Counted from the first letter of the stretch, positions 50,539 to 63,164 are shown. The stretch: 64,000 nucleotides of DNA from Macrobrachium rosenbergii (GCF_040412425.1 NC_089767.1:62001-126000), one strand, 5' to 3'. Program-made: numbers and translations. The notes: a model not told the origin generated them from the sequence alone.

Positions 50539-51672
50539 CACTCGGCAAGAAAAGTGAAGATACAGTTTTTTTAAATCTTTGGACATACAGTATATTGCTC
50601 AATAATGCGACATCTGGCAACTTTAGAAAGGGGAGGAGCTTCAGTCTTAGTGTGTTGGTTTTTTGCTTGACCTCCTATAACTTTCAATCATAATCTACGA
50701 TTCTGACATCATTGATACTTAAATGCAGTAGTAAGCTTTACAGTATTCGTTCAAGTTGTAATTTGCAGCGACAGTTCTGAGCAAAATAAAAATTTTTCGA
50801 CGTAACCTACCAATTAACCTTATACAAATGAATTTATGACACCACAATGAACGGAATGCTTGCATAATCGGAAACGCGATCTTCCATAGTGAAATCAAGA
50901 GTTAAATTTGAGCAACGTGGGGAACAATAAAGGAACGAATGCAATGTTACGATGAGAGAGAGAGAGAGAGAGAGTTGCTCTTGTGTCAGCCTAGGCCTAT
51001 ATGTAGAGCTACTCATTTCATTATTTTTTTTTTTTTTAGAGATTGAGCAATACTATATTTGTATAGTATGTTTTAGCGATGGAGAGAGAGGGAGAGAGAG
51101 AGAGAGAGAGAAACTATGGCAACGCAGAGAGAACGGGCAACGTCAAGAAACATCCAGTCACTTCGTGTTTTCCCGTCGAAGTGCTCCACACATCATAGAG
51201 AACGCTCTTGCAGATTTAAATAGATTTGGTCAACTTACCGTAGCTGTCGCAACATTTACTGCCATTAATTCCAGCTGACTTTTAACACCGTGAAATACAA
51301 ATATGAATGTGTGAAAATTAAAGAAATTATCACTACCTCGTATGATGATGCAATAATAAGCCTGTCCATAACAGAAAACGAGTAAATATTGCCGTTCTGA
51401 TTGATAGTCCTACACCGAGATATCCACACACTATCTTTTAGATCTCTATGAACGAAGTCATCTGAGAAATTCTGATTACTCCGGACATGCATGGTGTTTT
51501 TAAGTATCTGAACGTTTTAGTTTTGCAGGTTTAACATATATGATATAATTTGCATTGTATTTTCATATTCTAGAGTAAATTTACCGAGATTATGTGTTTT
51601 CTGTAAGAAAAAAATAAAAATTCGATGAACGAAATCTAAAGAAAACTGTATCTTCACTTTTCTTGCCGAGTG
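50539..51672. mobile_element. 1.13 kb Tc1/mariner-like element nested in DIRS copy C
   Basis: Perfect inverted ends CACTCGGCAAGAAAAGTGAA (continuing for about 30 bp) with TA on both sides (50537-50538 and 51673-51674). No transposase motif is visible; the interior contains GA tracts (50952-50974, 51081-51111). It inserted after copy C arrived. Confidence 0.92.
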
Positions 51673-52749
51673 TACAATATGAATTTTTTCACCTTCCCCT
51701 GTTCAACTTGGCAAGTTTCAAGTTCTTGGACGAAGGAAGCGAAGACTCCTCTCATAGGTAAGGTACTTTGGCCTAATTGTCAGGCGGAAGTACCTGTGAA
51801 TTTGGTATTTCCTTCTTAGCACTACAGCTCAATTACTGCGAGAGTAATACATATGTGATTATGTTATGTATATACAGTATATATGTGTGCAGTAAAGTTT
51901 ATGCATGCATATGTAGAAATGTATGCATATGTAAGTATGCATGCAGATACATATAAGAGATAATGATGATGATAATAGCTATAAATATCAGGCCTGAAGA
52001 GGCAGTTTTATGATGATTCGTCAAGAGTTGTAACCTCTCCTTGATAGACCTACTTCGGAGGCTGTTGGGAGGAATGTCTTATTCCTTTTACAACTCAGTT
52101 GTAGTAAAGTGATGGAAGCAGATGTGTACAAATCATGTAAAGTAGCCCTGCTCAGCCATTAGCAGCTGTTTTTGACAGTGTCCCATCATTGTCTCCTTAA
52201 CCCCTGAGTGTTTACAGCCATCACCCAAGATGTCTCGAATCGGAAGATTAGAAACTTCTTAGCACTACCTCTGAAGTCTTCCCTCTAGTGTCTTGCCCCT
52301 ACAGCATTTTTTGTTTTGCATGTAAGTTCCACTTAGAATTTCCCAAACCACTCGAGTTCTGCCTCAGCAGTGCTCTGGCTCTCATTCTAGGTGGAAAATT
52401 ACGCATGTAACCATAACTGATGTTCTGAACTCCCAGTTCAGTTAGGCTGTGTGGTTCCTCAGAAGGCCGTGTGCAAAGTTTCAGAAGCGTCTGGCAAAAG
52501 TCAGGAAGAACCTTTGGTAGTGATGGTTCTCAGGGAAGGATACAATGTACCTTTTCTACCCCTGTCAACTTCTGACACCTTCTCCCCACACTCTTCACAC
52601 AGAGAAGTTCAGAGTTGGGAAGGTAAATTGGACAGTTGTTATGCAGGGAGGCCATGGAGCCATGGCATTTCCAGCCTCAAGCAGTTGGCATGGTTGAACA
52701 TTGTTTCTGTGGCCACACTAACCCACCATCCTCATTCAGTGTGGTAGTC

Positions 52750-52845
52750 AGCTAACTTTAACAGTAGGTAAGACTCATTCCAAATGAGAATTTCCATGCT
52801 GAAGTCAATTGCTGTATTTGAATTCTTACCTACTGTTAAAGAGGA
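52750..52845. repeat. internal complementary region of DIRS copy C
   Basis: Begins GCTAACTTTAACAGTAGGTA and ends CTTACCTACTGTTAAAG, with the joined-end sequence between the two. The right-end part has diverged from the present terminus. Confidence 0.8.
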
Positions 52846-53253
52846 AACCCACCCAGCCTCCCCACATCTTAGTGAGTGGTCATGAAGAATGCTGACAAGA
52901 ACCTAAACATTCCAACGCCACCTGAAGGGAAACAGGTGATTTCAGAGACAGTCATAGAGGATTAGCCAAGTGTCATTTTTTGAAATTTTCGTATACCAAT
53001 CACACCTAATGGTGCAAAGATATAAGCTAACTTTAATGGTAGGTAAGTACTGTATCCAAATAATTAATTATATCATGAAAATTATAATTTTGTACCTTAT
53101 TTTGTTTTACCTGTTTTGTGACTACAGTACTGTAATATATACCGGTATGCTTATAAGCAGTACAGAATGCTCTACAATACTGTACTGTACACAATGAAAA
53201 CCAAACTGTACAATACTGTTTACTGAATAAATGTATAAAAAAATTACCATTGA

Positions 53254-53256
<3 letters not shown>

Positions 53257-53348
<92 letters not shown>
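53257..53348. repeat. (CT)n microsatellite
   Basis: About 92 bp of pure CT. Confidence 0.97.
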
Positions 53349-53351
<3 letters not shown>

Positions 53352-53900
53352 CCTGTTCACATTGCTGGAACGGTTCACATGAGCCAAACTTGAAAAATCT
53401 CTTTTTGTATTAAGAATAACCCTTGAGAAGAAAAGAGAAATGTGCAAACGCACAGCATCATGATGCGTACATGTATGTATATGCACATGTATATGCATAC
53501 ATGTATTAACACATGGTTATTTGATATTGAAAGTGGCAACTACATTGTACTGCATTTTGTTACCTCCACATTAAAGATCTAGTAAACATTCCATTCAAAT
53601 CTCATTATTGTTATTTATTTGGTGTGGCATAAAAAATGTCTCCCTCCAAAACATCTAAAGCTTCTGGAGCTGAGGCTATCACATATTGTTGGTTGAAACG
53701 ACTTTTAAATCTGTATTGCACCATATTTACTGAAAACACTGATTGGTGCAGTTATATTAATTACGGTCCATTAAGGGATATTAACTTTTATCACGTACTG
53801 TATAGCGAGTTCTTACTCTGAATGTGAGCAATTTGTAGAAACAAGGTGACACAGGCCGAGTTCTCTAAGGTATGGAAATCAATCCTTGAGTGCTGGCAAA

Positions 53901-53902
<2 letters not shown>
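53349..53902. other. unassigned DNA
   Basis: A TGTATGCATATG-like purine/pyrimidine alternation lies at about 53468-53505. No gene supported. Confidence 0.5.

Positions 53903-53969
<67 letters not shown>
53903..53969. repeat. (GA)n microsatellite
   Basis: About 67 bp of pure GA. Confidence 0.97.
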
Positions 53970-53974
<5 letters not shown>

Positions 53975-54425
53975 GACTGCAATTGGCATTATGTTTGAAG
54001 GCTAAAAAGAAAGATTACACTTCACATTTGCCTAAATTGATAACAAGAGCTTTTGAACCTGCAAAGTGCAACTTGTTTGAAATAGTCACAACACTCAGCC
54101 ACTCAAAAGTAATGAAAGAAATGACGTGCAATGACATTTTTGCTTTTTAGCCAACAACAGTCGTGAGAGCTCCCGAACAGATAAAGCCTTGCCCAGCCCT
54201 CCCCACTCAGCTCTCGTGGCCCTCCCACCCAGGAAACACACAGTTGCAAAAGCTTCCATGCAGACAAGGGCCCTCCCCACTAAGCACCCCCCCCACCAAG
54301 TGCTTACCTCAGACTACCACCCTCACAATACCCCTTTCTCAGTGTGCTATATGGCTGTTATTAGCATTAATGGTGCATTTTTCTGCCCGCACGGTGTTGC
54401 CAACTATACAGGAGGCTTTCTATTA

Positions 54426-54429
<4 letters not shown>

Positions 54430-54504
<75 letters not shown>
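54430..54504. repeat. (TA)n microsatellite
   Basis: About 75 bp of pure TA. Confidence 0.97.
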
Positions 54505-54510
<6 letters not shown>

Positions 54511-55114
54511 GTCTGTATATATTGGATTGCTCCATTCCTTGCAGATATGGATTAATGAGGGGTTACCTACATGCCAGGATTGTGAGAAAGCATATGGCAC
54601 TTATAAAATTAATCTTAGGGCACATCCACACTACAGCTTATCTAATACATATCACAAACTGGTTGAAAACAAGTTAACAACTATATGTAAAGATTGAATC
54701 TCTTGTCAAATGCCAAACAATGAAATATACAGTAATTAAAAATCTGTATGACTTCCAGAAGCAATATGAGTCTTGCAGGATAGTTCAACATGGTAGGAAG
54801 TCTCTCTTAACAAAAGAAAATACAGGTAAAATGTAAATTGCCATCAAAAGTGACCGTACACCATTACTACATGAGATCCTTTCTCGGACATTTAGTTCCT
54901 AAGTCCTCACTTAGTCCATTAACTAAGGAAACCAGTGGCTGTTGTGCATGTGTTGTATGTAAGCCCTAGTGATGGTCTGTATCTTATGCACCTGATCAGT
55001 GCAGAAAGTAAGCGTGTGTGTCTGGTATGGAAGCACTAGAGACCTTATGTAACTCCTCAGCATGGGAAGTCTTGTATTGCCAACTTGATCAGTTTTCAGT
55101 GTTACCATGTACTG
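54505..55114. other. unassigned DNA
   Basis: No gene supported. A short frame containing CQDCEKAYG near 54570 superficially resembles a zinc finger but lacks the His pair. Confidence 0.5.
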
Positions 55115-55116
55115 TA

Positions 55117-55408
55117 CAGGGAGTCCCCGGGGTTACGACGGTCTCCACATTCGACAATCCGATCTTACGACGCTAAGAATTCTTCACTTTTTTTCATTTT
55201 TATAATTTTTTTAATATTAAGTACTGTATTTATTGCCAGTTATCATTTTTATAATTGTATATTGTGTATCTGGATTGTGTGAGTTGAAATAAAGATTACA
55301 GTGTTATAATTATAAGTATTTTATTATTATTAAGATCTGACTGAAGGTGGATTCTACTTGAGTTGCTGCCTCAGGAACAGATCTCTGTTGTAACCTGGAG
55401 ACTGCCTG
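55117..55408. mobile_element. 292 bp MITE, second copy of the 22.5 kb family
   Basis: Starts CAGGGAGTCCCCGGGGTTAC and, inward from the right, CAGGCAGTCTCCAGGTTACA, flanked by TA on both sides. Older than the copy at 22548 because the ends differ from each other. Confidence 0.85.
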
Positions 55409-55806
55409 TATTGCTTCTTATGTTTCTCATGTGTAGTATCGAATACTATTTGAATTACCTCACAGCATGTGATAAGCTGACATGCTCCTATGTTTTGTAT
55501 CAAACTAATTGTATTTTTATACACATATTTTTGTACACTCTCACCACAATGTTGGCCTATCAATAAACCCTACATTTTTGCAACTAACTCTTTTTTTTTT
55601 ACCATTTGAAGTAAATATTGAAGTAGGAGTATCAGTGTATGGTGTACTACTATTTACTCACAGTAGCTACCATTAAAGTGACTGTACTGAATAAAAACAA
55701 ACATTTTCCATAACCTGAGAAATAATCGTCTTATTCAAGAGTTTCTCCTACAAAGGAATAAAACTGTACGTTTTTCAAAACACAGGAATTCTGTTGTCAT
55801 CTAAAG

Positions 55807-56638
55807 CAGTGCTATTCAACCTGGGTGGACAGTCCACCTTATAGTGGATGAGATTAAGTGAGGGGTGGACAGCTGTCTAGGGGTGGACGAGATCGTCACC
55901 TGCACGTGTCTGTATAATATACAAGAGACTCTCTTTCTCTCTCTCCTATATTTCTTAAAATACATACTACAAATATATATTTACCTATTGTAACATCGAG
56001 GTTGCCACCTCGCCTACTCGCAAGACGCGGATAGTACAACCAGAGTACAAGGATCTAGCTGAGCAGGCAATGGCCATATTTGTGCAGATGCCAACATCAT
56101 AATTATTTGTGAGAGCAAGGGTTCTCTAGTTTAGTTTTGGTGAAGACAAAGAAAAGGAATGCAATCCTGAACTTGGATCCTCTCATGCGAGTTGCACTTG
56201 AAAATCATCTGACACCTCGATTCAACCTAATAGCAGACAAAGTGCAACAGCAGCCAAGCCACTGATTTTTTTTTTAAGGATAACTGTTTGTTTTATTTAT
56301 TGATGCCGTACCAAATATAGCAAACATTGTCTGCAATTTTACTTTAGTGAAGGAAAATGTGTCTAAATGTCATGGCTAATGTTATCTTGTGTATTTTGAG
56401 CCTCGTAGTTTGAGATGAGGTGTGTAAACATATGGATAAATATGTAAAAGTTGAATAAAAAATAAGAGAAACTGCTTTTTTTTTGGTTTACATAGTCATA
56501 GAAGTGAGATATGAAACATAGATGTTAAATATTAAAAACGTGAGATTTTTAATGAGACTTTTTCGGGGTGGGGGGTGGACAGCTTCTACTTAATCACCAC
56601 TAGGGGTGGACGACATTAAAAAAGGTTGAAGACCACTG
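55807..56638 (+). mobile_element. 832 bp hAT-family element, internally deleted
   Basis: Ends CAGTGCTATTCAACC and, inward from the right, CAGTGGTCTTCAACC, flanked by a perfect 8 bp duplication ATCTAAAG (55799-55806 and 56639-56646). Both the terminal sequence and the 8 bp duplication are typical of hAT (Charlie-like) elements. It keeps the last part of its transposase gene. Confidence 0.93.
56107..56265 (+). pseudogene. hAT transposase C-terminal fragment
   Basis: Reads VLVKTKKRNAILNLDPLMRV then ALENHLTPRFNLIADKVQQQ to a stop at 56263-56265. Preceded in another frame by CESKGSLV, the remains of a CESGFS-type motif. This corresponds to the end of the hATC dimerisation domain. The rest of the gene is deleted. 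Confidence 0.8.
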
Positions 56639-56656
56639 ATCTAAAGGATGGACTCA

Positions 56657-57300
56657 GATTTGTATTTTTCCTAACATGCAAACCTGAAGTCTTGTACTTA
56701 AAGGATTTAGCTTGAAGACACGAGCTGGAATGGCTGTTAAGCTTTCAGACACGGTCATTAACCACCGATGGCAGTGGGGGGGGGGGAGCCCTGCCCCACG
56801 TAAGGGCCTGAGCATCACCCTTTCAGGCCCCGGTACTTGCATAAAAAGGGGGGCCCTCCCAAACTCTCCCTCTCCCCCTGGGAGCCTCACACCACCACCG
56901 CCATCCCAGGTCTCACACAATTCATATTAGGAATACATCAACTCAATTAGTTTGTAATAATTCATTGCAAGAGTAAGTGGAAGTACCCAAAATATAGTCA
57001 ATCATCAGTTAATAAAATTGAAAAAAAATAAATAATAGCAATGTTAGGGGAGCATGGCCCCCCTGAACATCCTTCGTCCTTTGATTTTGTTTATTCTCTA
57101 AAAAGAAAAGTTGAAATAAATAAGCTGTTGTCACGGGGCCCGGGAAAGTAGTACCCTTTCCCCATCCCCCGCCCCCATGCTTGGGCCCTGCCCACTTGTC
57201 AGGCTGTACTCCACTTTGCCTTTTGGCCCAGGTACCAGAACGAGGGGTGGCTGAGGTGGGCCGTAAATGCAAAGACCTTTAGGTTTGTATTTTAGTTAAA
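56657..57300. repeat. interspersed inverted repeat related to 23.1 and 39.4 kb
   Basis: Begins TTTGTATTTTTCCTAACATG followed by CAAACCTGAAGTCTTG; ends TGCAAAGACCTTTAGGTTTG. TTTTGGCCCAGGTACCAGAA matches the interior of the other copies. Confidence 0.75.
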
Positions 57301-57581
57301 ATAGAAATTGCTAAAGAATTTGCTTTTTGTTCCTACACAAATAGAAGCCTTTGTTCTCTACATAGGAGACTTACCTATTGGTGGGAGGAGTCTGGGCAAT
57401 TCTCTGAACCGACTAGTTGGTTCTGCCCAGCCGGGAATACCTTCCTGGTCTGGAAGAGCTGAGGAAGGAATCCCACACCTGTAGGTTGTTGGACATTTGG
57501 GATATTGCAACTGCTAGACCTCTGGGTTTCTTCTGTTACACCTTTCAAACCTGCCTTTGGCCTAAACTCTATAATCCATTC

Positions 57582-57582
<1 letters not shown>

Positions 57583-57634
<52 letters not shown>
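57583..57634. repeat. (CT)n microsatellite
   Basis: About 52 bp of pure CT. Confidence 0.97.
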
Positions 57635-57637
<3 letters not shown>

Positions 57638-58059
57638 GCAGGAGTAATATCCACCAGCAATTTCAGACACTGATGCAACAGCATAAACCTCTCAATCACC
57701 TGTATAGGACCTATGGCCTGCTCTACAAATTACAGGCAGATTTAGGAACAAGAGCCTGTGTTGTCATAAGGCCAGATTAACCTGCAAATACAGTTGCTAT
57801 ACAGTGTTAGACAGTTTTCACATTTTATCTTGTGAAATAAGTGGCCAAAATATCTGCAGACACAGTAAGCAAAATTTGCAAAGTCAGGTAAGAGTGATGT
57901 GTACAAAGGCAGAGGTGTCTCTATGTCCTTTAATGCTTCTAAGGACTTTAATTAACCAAGATTTCATATTATAACATATATACTGAACACTCATTCGTCT
58001 GCAAGACGGTTTATTAACTAAGACTAATTACCACGAAGGATACGCAGTGAATGAAGGAT

Positions 58060-59400
58060 GACAGTCTGTGTTGCACCGAAAAGGTTGGCGGACAAACACC
58101 AGTAGTGTGCAGCTGAGACACCTACCCCATCGAGCAATTGCATGAGCAGCGCCTTCGAATCAACAGCCTATCTTACACAAGAAGTCTGTGCCTCAGCAAT
58201 GTCGAACAAAAAGAGCTCAGTGGAACAAAAGCAATAATGCACAGGTGCAATGGCTCAACCATATTCTTTCTGCTCATAACTTACTTGATAATCAAGAAAA
58301 TAGAAAGCACAACGAGAGGCCTCAGGAATGAAGTTCTAAGGACAGTGGCACTATTACTGTATATGCAGACGATGGAGTAATCCCAGGAGGTGACACCCTT
58401 GAAGAGATAACAAAAGCAGCACAAACACTTATGGAAATAGCAAGCGAATGTGGCCTCAATATAACAAAAACAAAGCAATATGTTAATATTCAAAGACTGG
58501 TATAGTATTGATGATGTGGAAGATAAGCAGCACACAGAAGGAACAGAAATATTAAGAAGCAGAGAAGGTGCTACCTGGGTGTGATGACCAGCAGCATGAA
58601 AGACAAAAGAAGCCTCAGAGGACAGAAGACAAAAAGGGACCAAATCAAAGCAAAGCAGAGAAGGGCAAATATGGCCGATGCAGTCATCAGCAAAAGCTGC
58701 AGCAGGTGAAGACAGGAAAACTCTATTGGAAAGGATTAGTGATGATGCCAGCCTTCATGTAGCCATGGAAGTCATGAAACTCTAAGACAAGAAACCATAA
58801 ATGAACTACAAAAAGTAGACAATCAAGTCTATATAACAATCCTGACAGCACCAAGTTACACAGCAAGTTGTGCGTTAAGATCAGAAATAGGGGCCTCTTC
58901 CTTCCTTCCTTCCTTCCTTCCTTCCTTCCTTCCTTCCTTCCTTCCTTCCTTCCTTCCTTCCTTCCTTCCTTCCACTCAAGAGATGTGGAGAACAGACTAT
59001 TCTATCCAAAACACACACTTGAGAGTGGTGGAAACAGGCTCCTACAGGAGTAACCAGGGATCAGTATGAAAACAAGAAACCCCCTTGGGTCCTGCAAGTG
59101 AAAGAGAGACTATATGAAACAACTGAACATAAACTCAAGTCAAATTGAATCGCTTGAAGGTCAATAAGCAGCTAAAAGAAATAATCAGTAACTTGGACAG
59201 GAAAGCATGGGGGAGAAATGAATGACAAGACAACATGAAGAATCTACAGAAGATATAAAGGAAACACGAGAGAAGAAACCTGGTATGACACAACACTGGG
59301 AGAACAGTGCTGACCAGTGGGGCTAGACCAGGCACACTACAATTAAAAGATAGGCATAGGATAAAAGGGGAAGAAGATACAGAATGTCTTTCTCTACTAC

Positions 59401-59405
<5 letters not shown>
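58060..59405 (+). pseudogene. decayed non-LTR retrotransposon RT 3' half
   Basis: RT palm motif VYADDGVIPGG at about 58359-58391, then LEEITKAAQTLMEIASECGL. Further on, TINELQKVDNQVYITILTAP and SYTASCALRSEIG (about 58797-58890), then DVENRLFYPKHTLESGGNRL (about 58984-59043) and LKDRHRIKGEEDTECL near 59345-59390, which looks like the C-terminal Cys region. Many frameshifts and stops. Clade not determined. It differs from the LINE at 13.5-19.4 kb and lacks an RNase H block here. Confidence 0.75.
58896..58974. repeat. (TTCC)n microsatellite inside the LINE remnant
   Basis: About 79 bp of pure TTCC. It interrupts the LINE frame between LRSEIG and SRDVENRLFY. Confidence 0.97.

Positions 59406-59477
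<72 letters not shown>
59406..59477. repeat. (TA)n microsatellite
   Basis: About 72 bp of pure TA at the end of the LINE remnant. Confidence 0.97.
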
Positions 59478-60870
<1,393 letters not shown>

Positions 60871-61625
60871 GAGATTAGAAAGATACAGTTTTGTGCAACA
60901 GCCATATCAGTAAAATAAAGAGAAATTGAAAGCTAATATACTCTTATTTAAAGACCTGCAGAAAGAGGAAACTGAAAATGGAAAAGAATTGATAAAAGAA
61001 TTGTGGCTTTACAGAGACAAAAACTTAAACACACACACACAAGAAAGGAATAAAACGAGCAAGGGAGGAGGAGCCGTTTCAAAGAAAAATCCCATCCACT
61101 AATACTAATACAACTTGACACGTACTGTAGAAAATAATTGCTTCGCCAAAAATGCTTCATTAATTGAATTTATAAGTAAAATAAATGAATTTTATATTAG
61201 AATAATGTAATATAATTATAATTATTGTATTTTTATAAACCCATAACGTTTAAAAAGGCCATTATTAACCCAAACAGACTCAAATAATGTTGGGTGGAAA
61301 GTGGCCGAGTAACGTAAACAAAACAAACGGTAGTTTCGTGTGTTACTGAATACGAAGAATCGACCACAAATCAATCAATTTCAACAGGAAATATTAACCG
61401 AATGGTTGAATTGAAGGTCAACCGAGGTCAATCAACGTTCGATGTTAATTTTGTGAGTTAAAAATTTGGTTGTTTTTGAGTTAATTGTGGTTGAATGAAG
61501 TGAGGGATTTCCCGTCTCTTGAAGGCGAAGGTGACGATGGTCAGTCCTCTTTGAGCGTTATTTGATCCATTTAAACCGATGTTTCCGTTATTTAAATCTT
61601 AGGGGCGGTTACATTTTCGTATGCT
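60871..61625. other. unassigned DNA
   Basis: AT-rich, no gene supported. Confidence 0.5.
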
Positions 61626-61661
61626 GTGGGTTTCGGCTGCCGATTTCGTAGCCGAGACCCA
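61625..61661. repeat. imperfect hairpin
   Basis: GTGGGTTTCGGCT pairs with AGCCGAGACCCAC (12 of 13) across an 11 bp loop. Confidence 0.75.
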
Positions 61662-61734
61662 CCACCAGGTGGCAGTGGGTACCGGCGGACGGATACAACA
61701 AGATGGCGACGCAACCTGACGAAACCGACCTAAC

Positions 61735-61912
61735 CGAACCTAGGTCGGCGTGCCCTTACCTGGCCGGGGGGGCTTCGCCCCCCCTGGACCCCCCCACCGA
61801 CCTAGGTCGCCACCAAAACTAACGAAACCAACCTAACCTAACACAGGACGGCGTGTCCTTACCTGGCCGGGGGGGCTTCGCCCCCCCCGGACCCCCCCAG
61901 ATGGGCCGTGAA
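61735..61912. repeat. duplicated GC-rich hairpin unit, ~103 bp period
   Basis: TTACCTGGCCGGGGGGGCTT begins at 61756 and again at 61859. Each is followed by TCGCCCCCCC, giving a stem of about 10 GC pairs closed by a tiny loop, then GGACCCCCCCA. The first copy is bracketed by CGAACCTAGGTCGG and CCGACCTAGGTCG, itself an inverted pair. Sharply different composition from its surroundings. Confidence 0.85.
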
Positions 61913-61949
61913 ATTAGTAAATATATAACTATTCGAAATTGCACGTACC

Positions 61950-63116
61950 TCACTCGAAGTCGGAATCGTCTGAGAAATCCGTACTGGCCGGTTTCGGTGG
62001 CTCCATTCTTCTTCGTTTTGGCGCTGGGGCACTGGCTTTCGGCGGGATCTGGACAACTGGAACTGGGGGAACAGGACCTCGTGTAATTGACCAATCCGTT
62101 TGGATGGCTGCGTCCCGTGATTGTTGTGTTTCGGGAACATTAGACCGCATTTTGGCGGGTGTTGAAACGGCTCTATTCAAGGGATATGCACGTTTAATTA
62201 ATTCCAGAAAAGCTTTAAAGGGGCAAGGGACATTAGTTAAGTAACGTTTTTTAATACAATACATAGAAAAATATGAATTATACATGGTTTTTACGGTACC
62301 GCTTCTAGGCAAAACATTACGTTTCAACACCCGCCATGTGGATTCTATTGTGTTTGTGTGTATGCTTGTATCGTCGGGATCAACAAAATGTAATGTGTGA
62401 TTGATGTTAAGGTGTGTTTTGAAATGGTGATTTAAAGTGTGGTATGATTTCCAACAATCTGAAATTACCGTTGATTCTGGGTGTATGTTTTCAATTAAAA
62501 TTGGAAGTAATGTTTCTGCGGATCGGTCTGGTACAACTTGAAAGAATGTTTCTTTTGTTTCGCGGTCAATCCCGCCGAGAACCCAACAACCTTCGACACG
62601 TCTGCCTTTGTTGAATTTCCTCTTTCCAAATTTGGATTCATCAATTTCCACGATGTGTCCTGGCCCCCCGATTTTCCGGTTGTCCTGAATCAAAATATCG
62701 ATACAAACTTCCCGGCAGAAATTAAACCAGTCTACTAAGGTATTGGGAGACCCAATATCCAAAGTCATCCGGACATATTTCTGGGGAAGTTCATGGATCC
62801 AGCTGTGAATCAGCACCAAAATGCTCTTGAAAGAAAGGTGGGAACCCGAAAAGAAAGAGCCAGACCGGATGGATGTTATTTTCCGACATCGTTGGAGGTT
62901 ACATTGCCAAATGAAGCTTTGGCCATGCTTGATCAGGACGACGGTGCCTTCGTCACACTTTGCACAAGTCCCGCTGAAATCGCCAAGTAGGCCACTTTTC
63001 ATTAAGTAAACGAGCAACGAACGCTCTTCGTGGCACAAAACTCCTAAGTCCATGAGGGTCACTGGATTCTTAGATGCAAATTCCGCGTGGGTAGGATACG
63101 TTACGCAAGTAGCCAT
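61950..63116 (-). CDS. Merlin/IS1595 (ISXO2-like) DDE transposase, 388 aa, intact
   Basis: Start chosen at the ATG in CAAACATGG (63114-63116), which gives MATCVTYPTHAEFA; upstream extension would need a non-ATG start. Residues 51-77 form a zinc ribbon (CAKC...QCNLQRC: C51, C54, C72, C77). The DDE domain of the ISXO2-like family follows: IDESKFGKRKFNKGR with D159, ISDCWKSY with D220, and THTNTIESTWR-type sequence (here SIHTNTIESTWR) with E258. PDRSAETLLPIL and HFVDP are also family landmarks. Residues 344-388 are a Pro-rich linker, a KRRR basic patch (about 367-370) and an acidic end (DFSDDSDFE). It would cut and paste a Merlin element. No frameshift or stop is present over 388 codons, so it is either a recent element or a domesticated gene. 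Terminal inverted repeats were not identified. Confidence 0.88.
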   Translation of the reverse strand: MATCVTYPTHAEFASKNPVTLMDLGVLCHEERSLLVYLMKSGLLGDFSGTCAKCDEGTVVLIKHGQSFIWQCNLQRCRKITSIRSGSFFSGSHLSFKSILVLIHSWIHELPQKYVRMTLDIGSPNTLVDWFNFCREVCIDILIQDNRKIGGPGHIVEIDESKFGKRKFNKGRRVEGCWVLGGIDRETKETFFQVVPDRSAETLLPILIENIHPESTVISDCWKSYHTLNHHFKTHLNINHTLHFVDPDDTSIHTNTIESTWRVLKRNVLPRSGTVKTMYNSYFSMYCIKKRYLTNVPCPFKAFLELIKRAYPLNRAVSTPAKMRSNVPETQQSRDAAIQTDWSITRGPVPPVPVVQIPPKASAPAPKRRRMEPPKPASTDFSDDSDFE

Positions 63117-63164
63117 GTTTGCAAGGCTTGAACCCGGAAGAGACTGAGGAAGGTCGCGGGGCAA

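Larger units (their letters stand above)
48626..53087 (+). mobile_element. DIRS-like retrotransposon, copy C, internally deleted
   Basis: The left terminal repeat (about 48626-48790) is the inverse of the right one (about 52880-53087). Shared words are AAAGTTAGCTTATA, GACTGTCTCTG and ATCACCTGTTTCCC. The internal complementary region at 52750-52845 again joins both end complements (TAAGACTCATTCCAAA then ATGAGAATTT). A gag-like start ATG is at 48859. VLREGYNVPFLPLSTSD (about 52530-52580) matches the gag/RT junction of copy A (VLKEGYSIPFLKRPSLAT). RT, RNase H and recombinase are missing, so a large deletion joins this point to the internal complementary region. Exact termini are approximate. Confidence 0.82.

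Noticed and set aside
54540..54680. Zinc-finger-like CQDCEKAYG segment
   Set aside because: Only the Cys pair is present; there is no His pair at the right spacing and no repetition.
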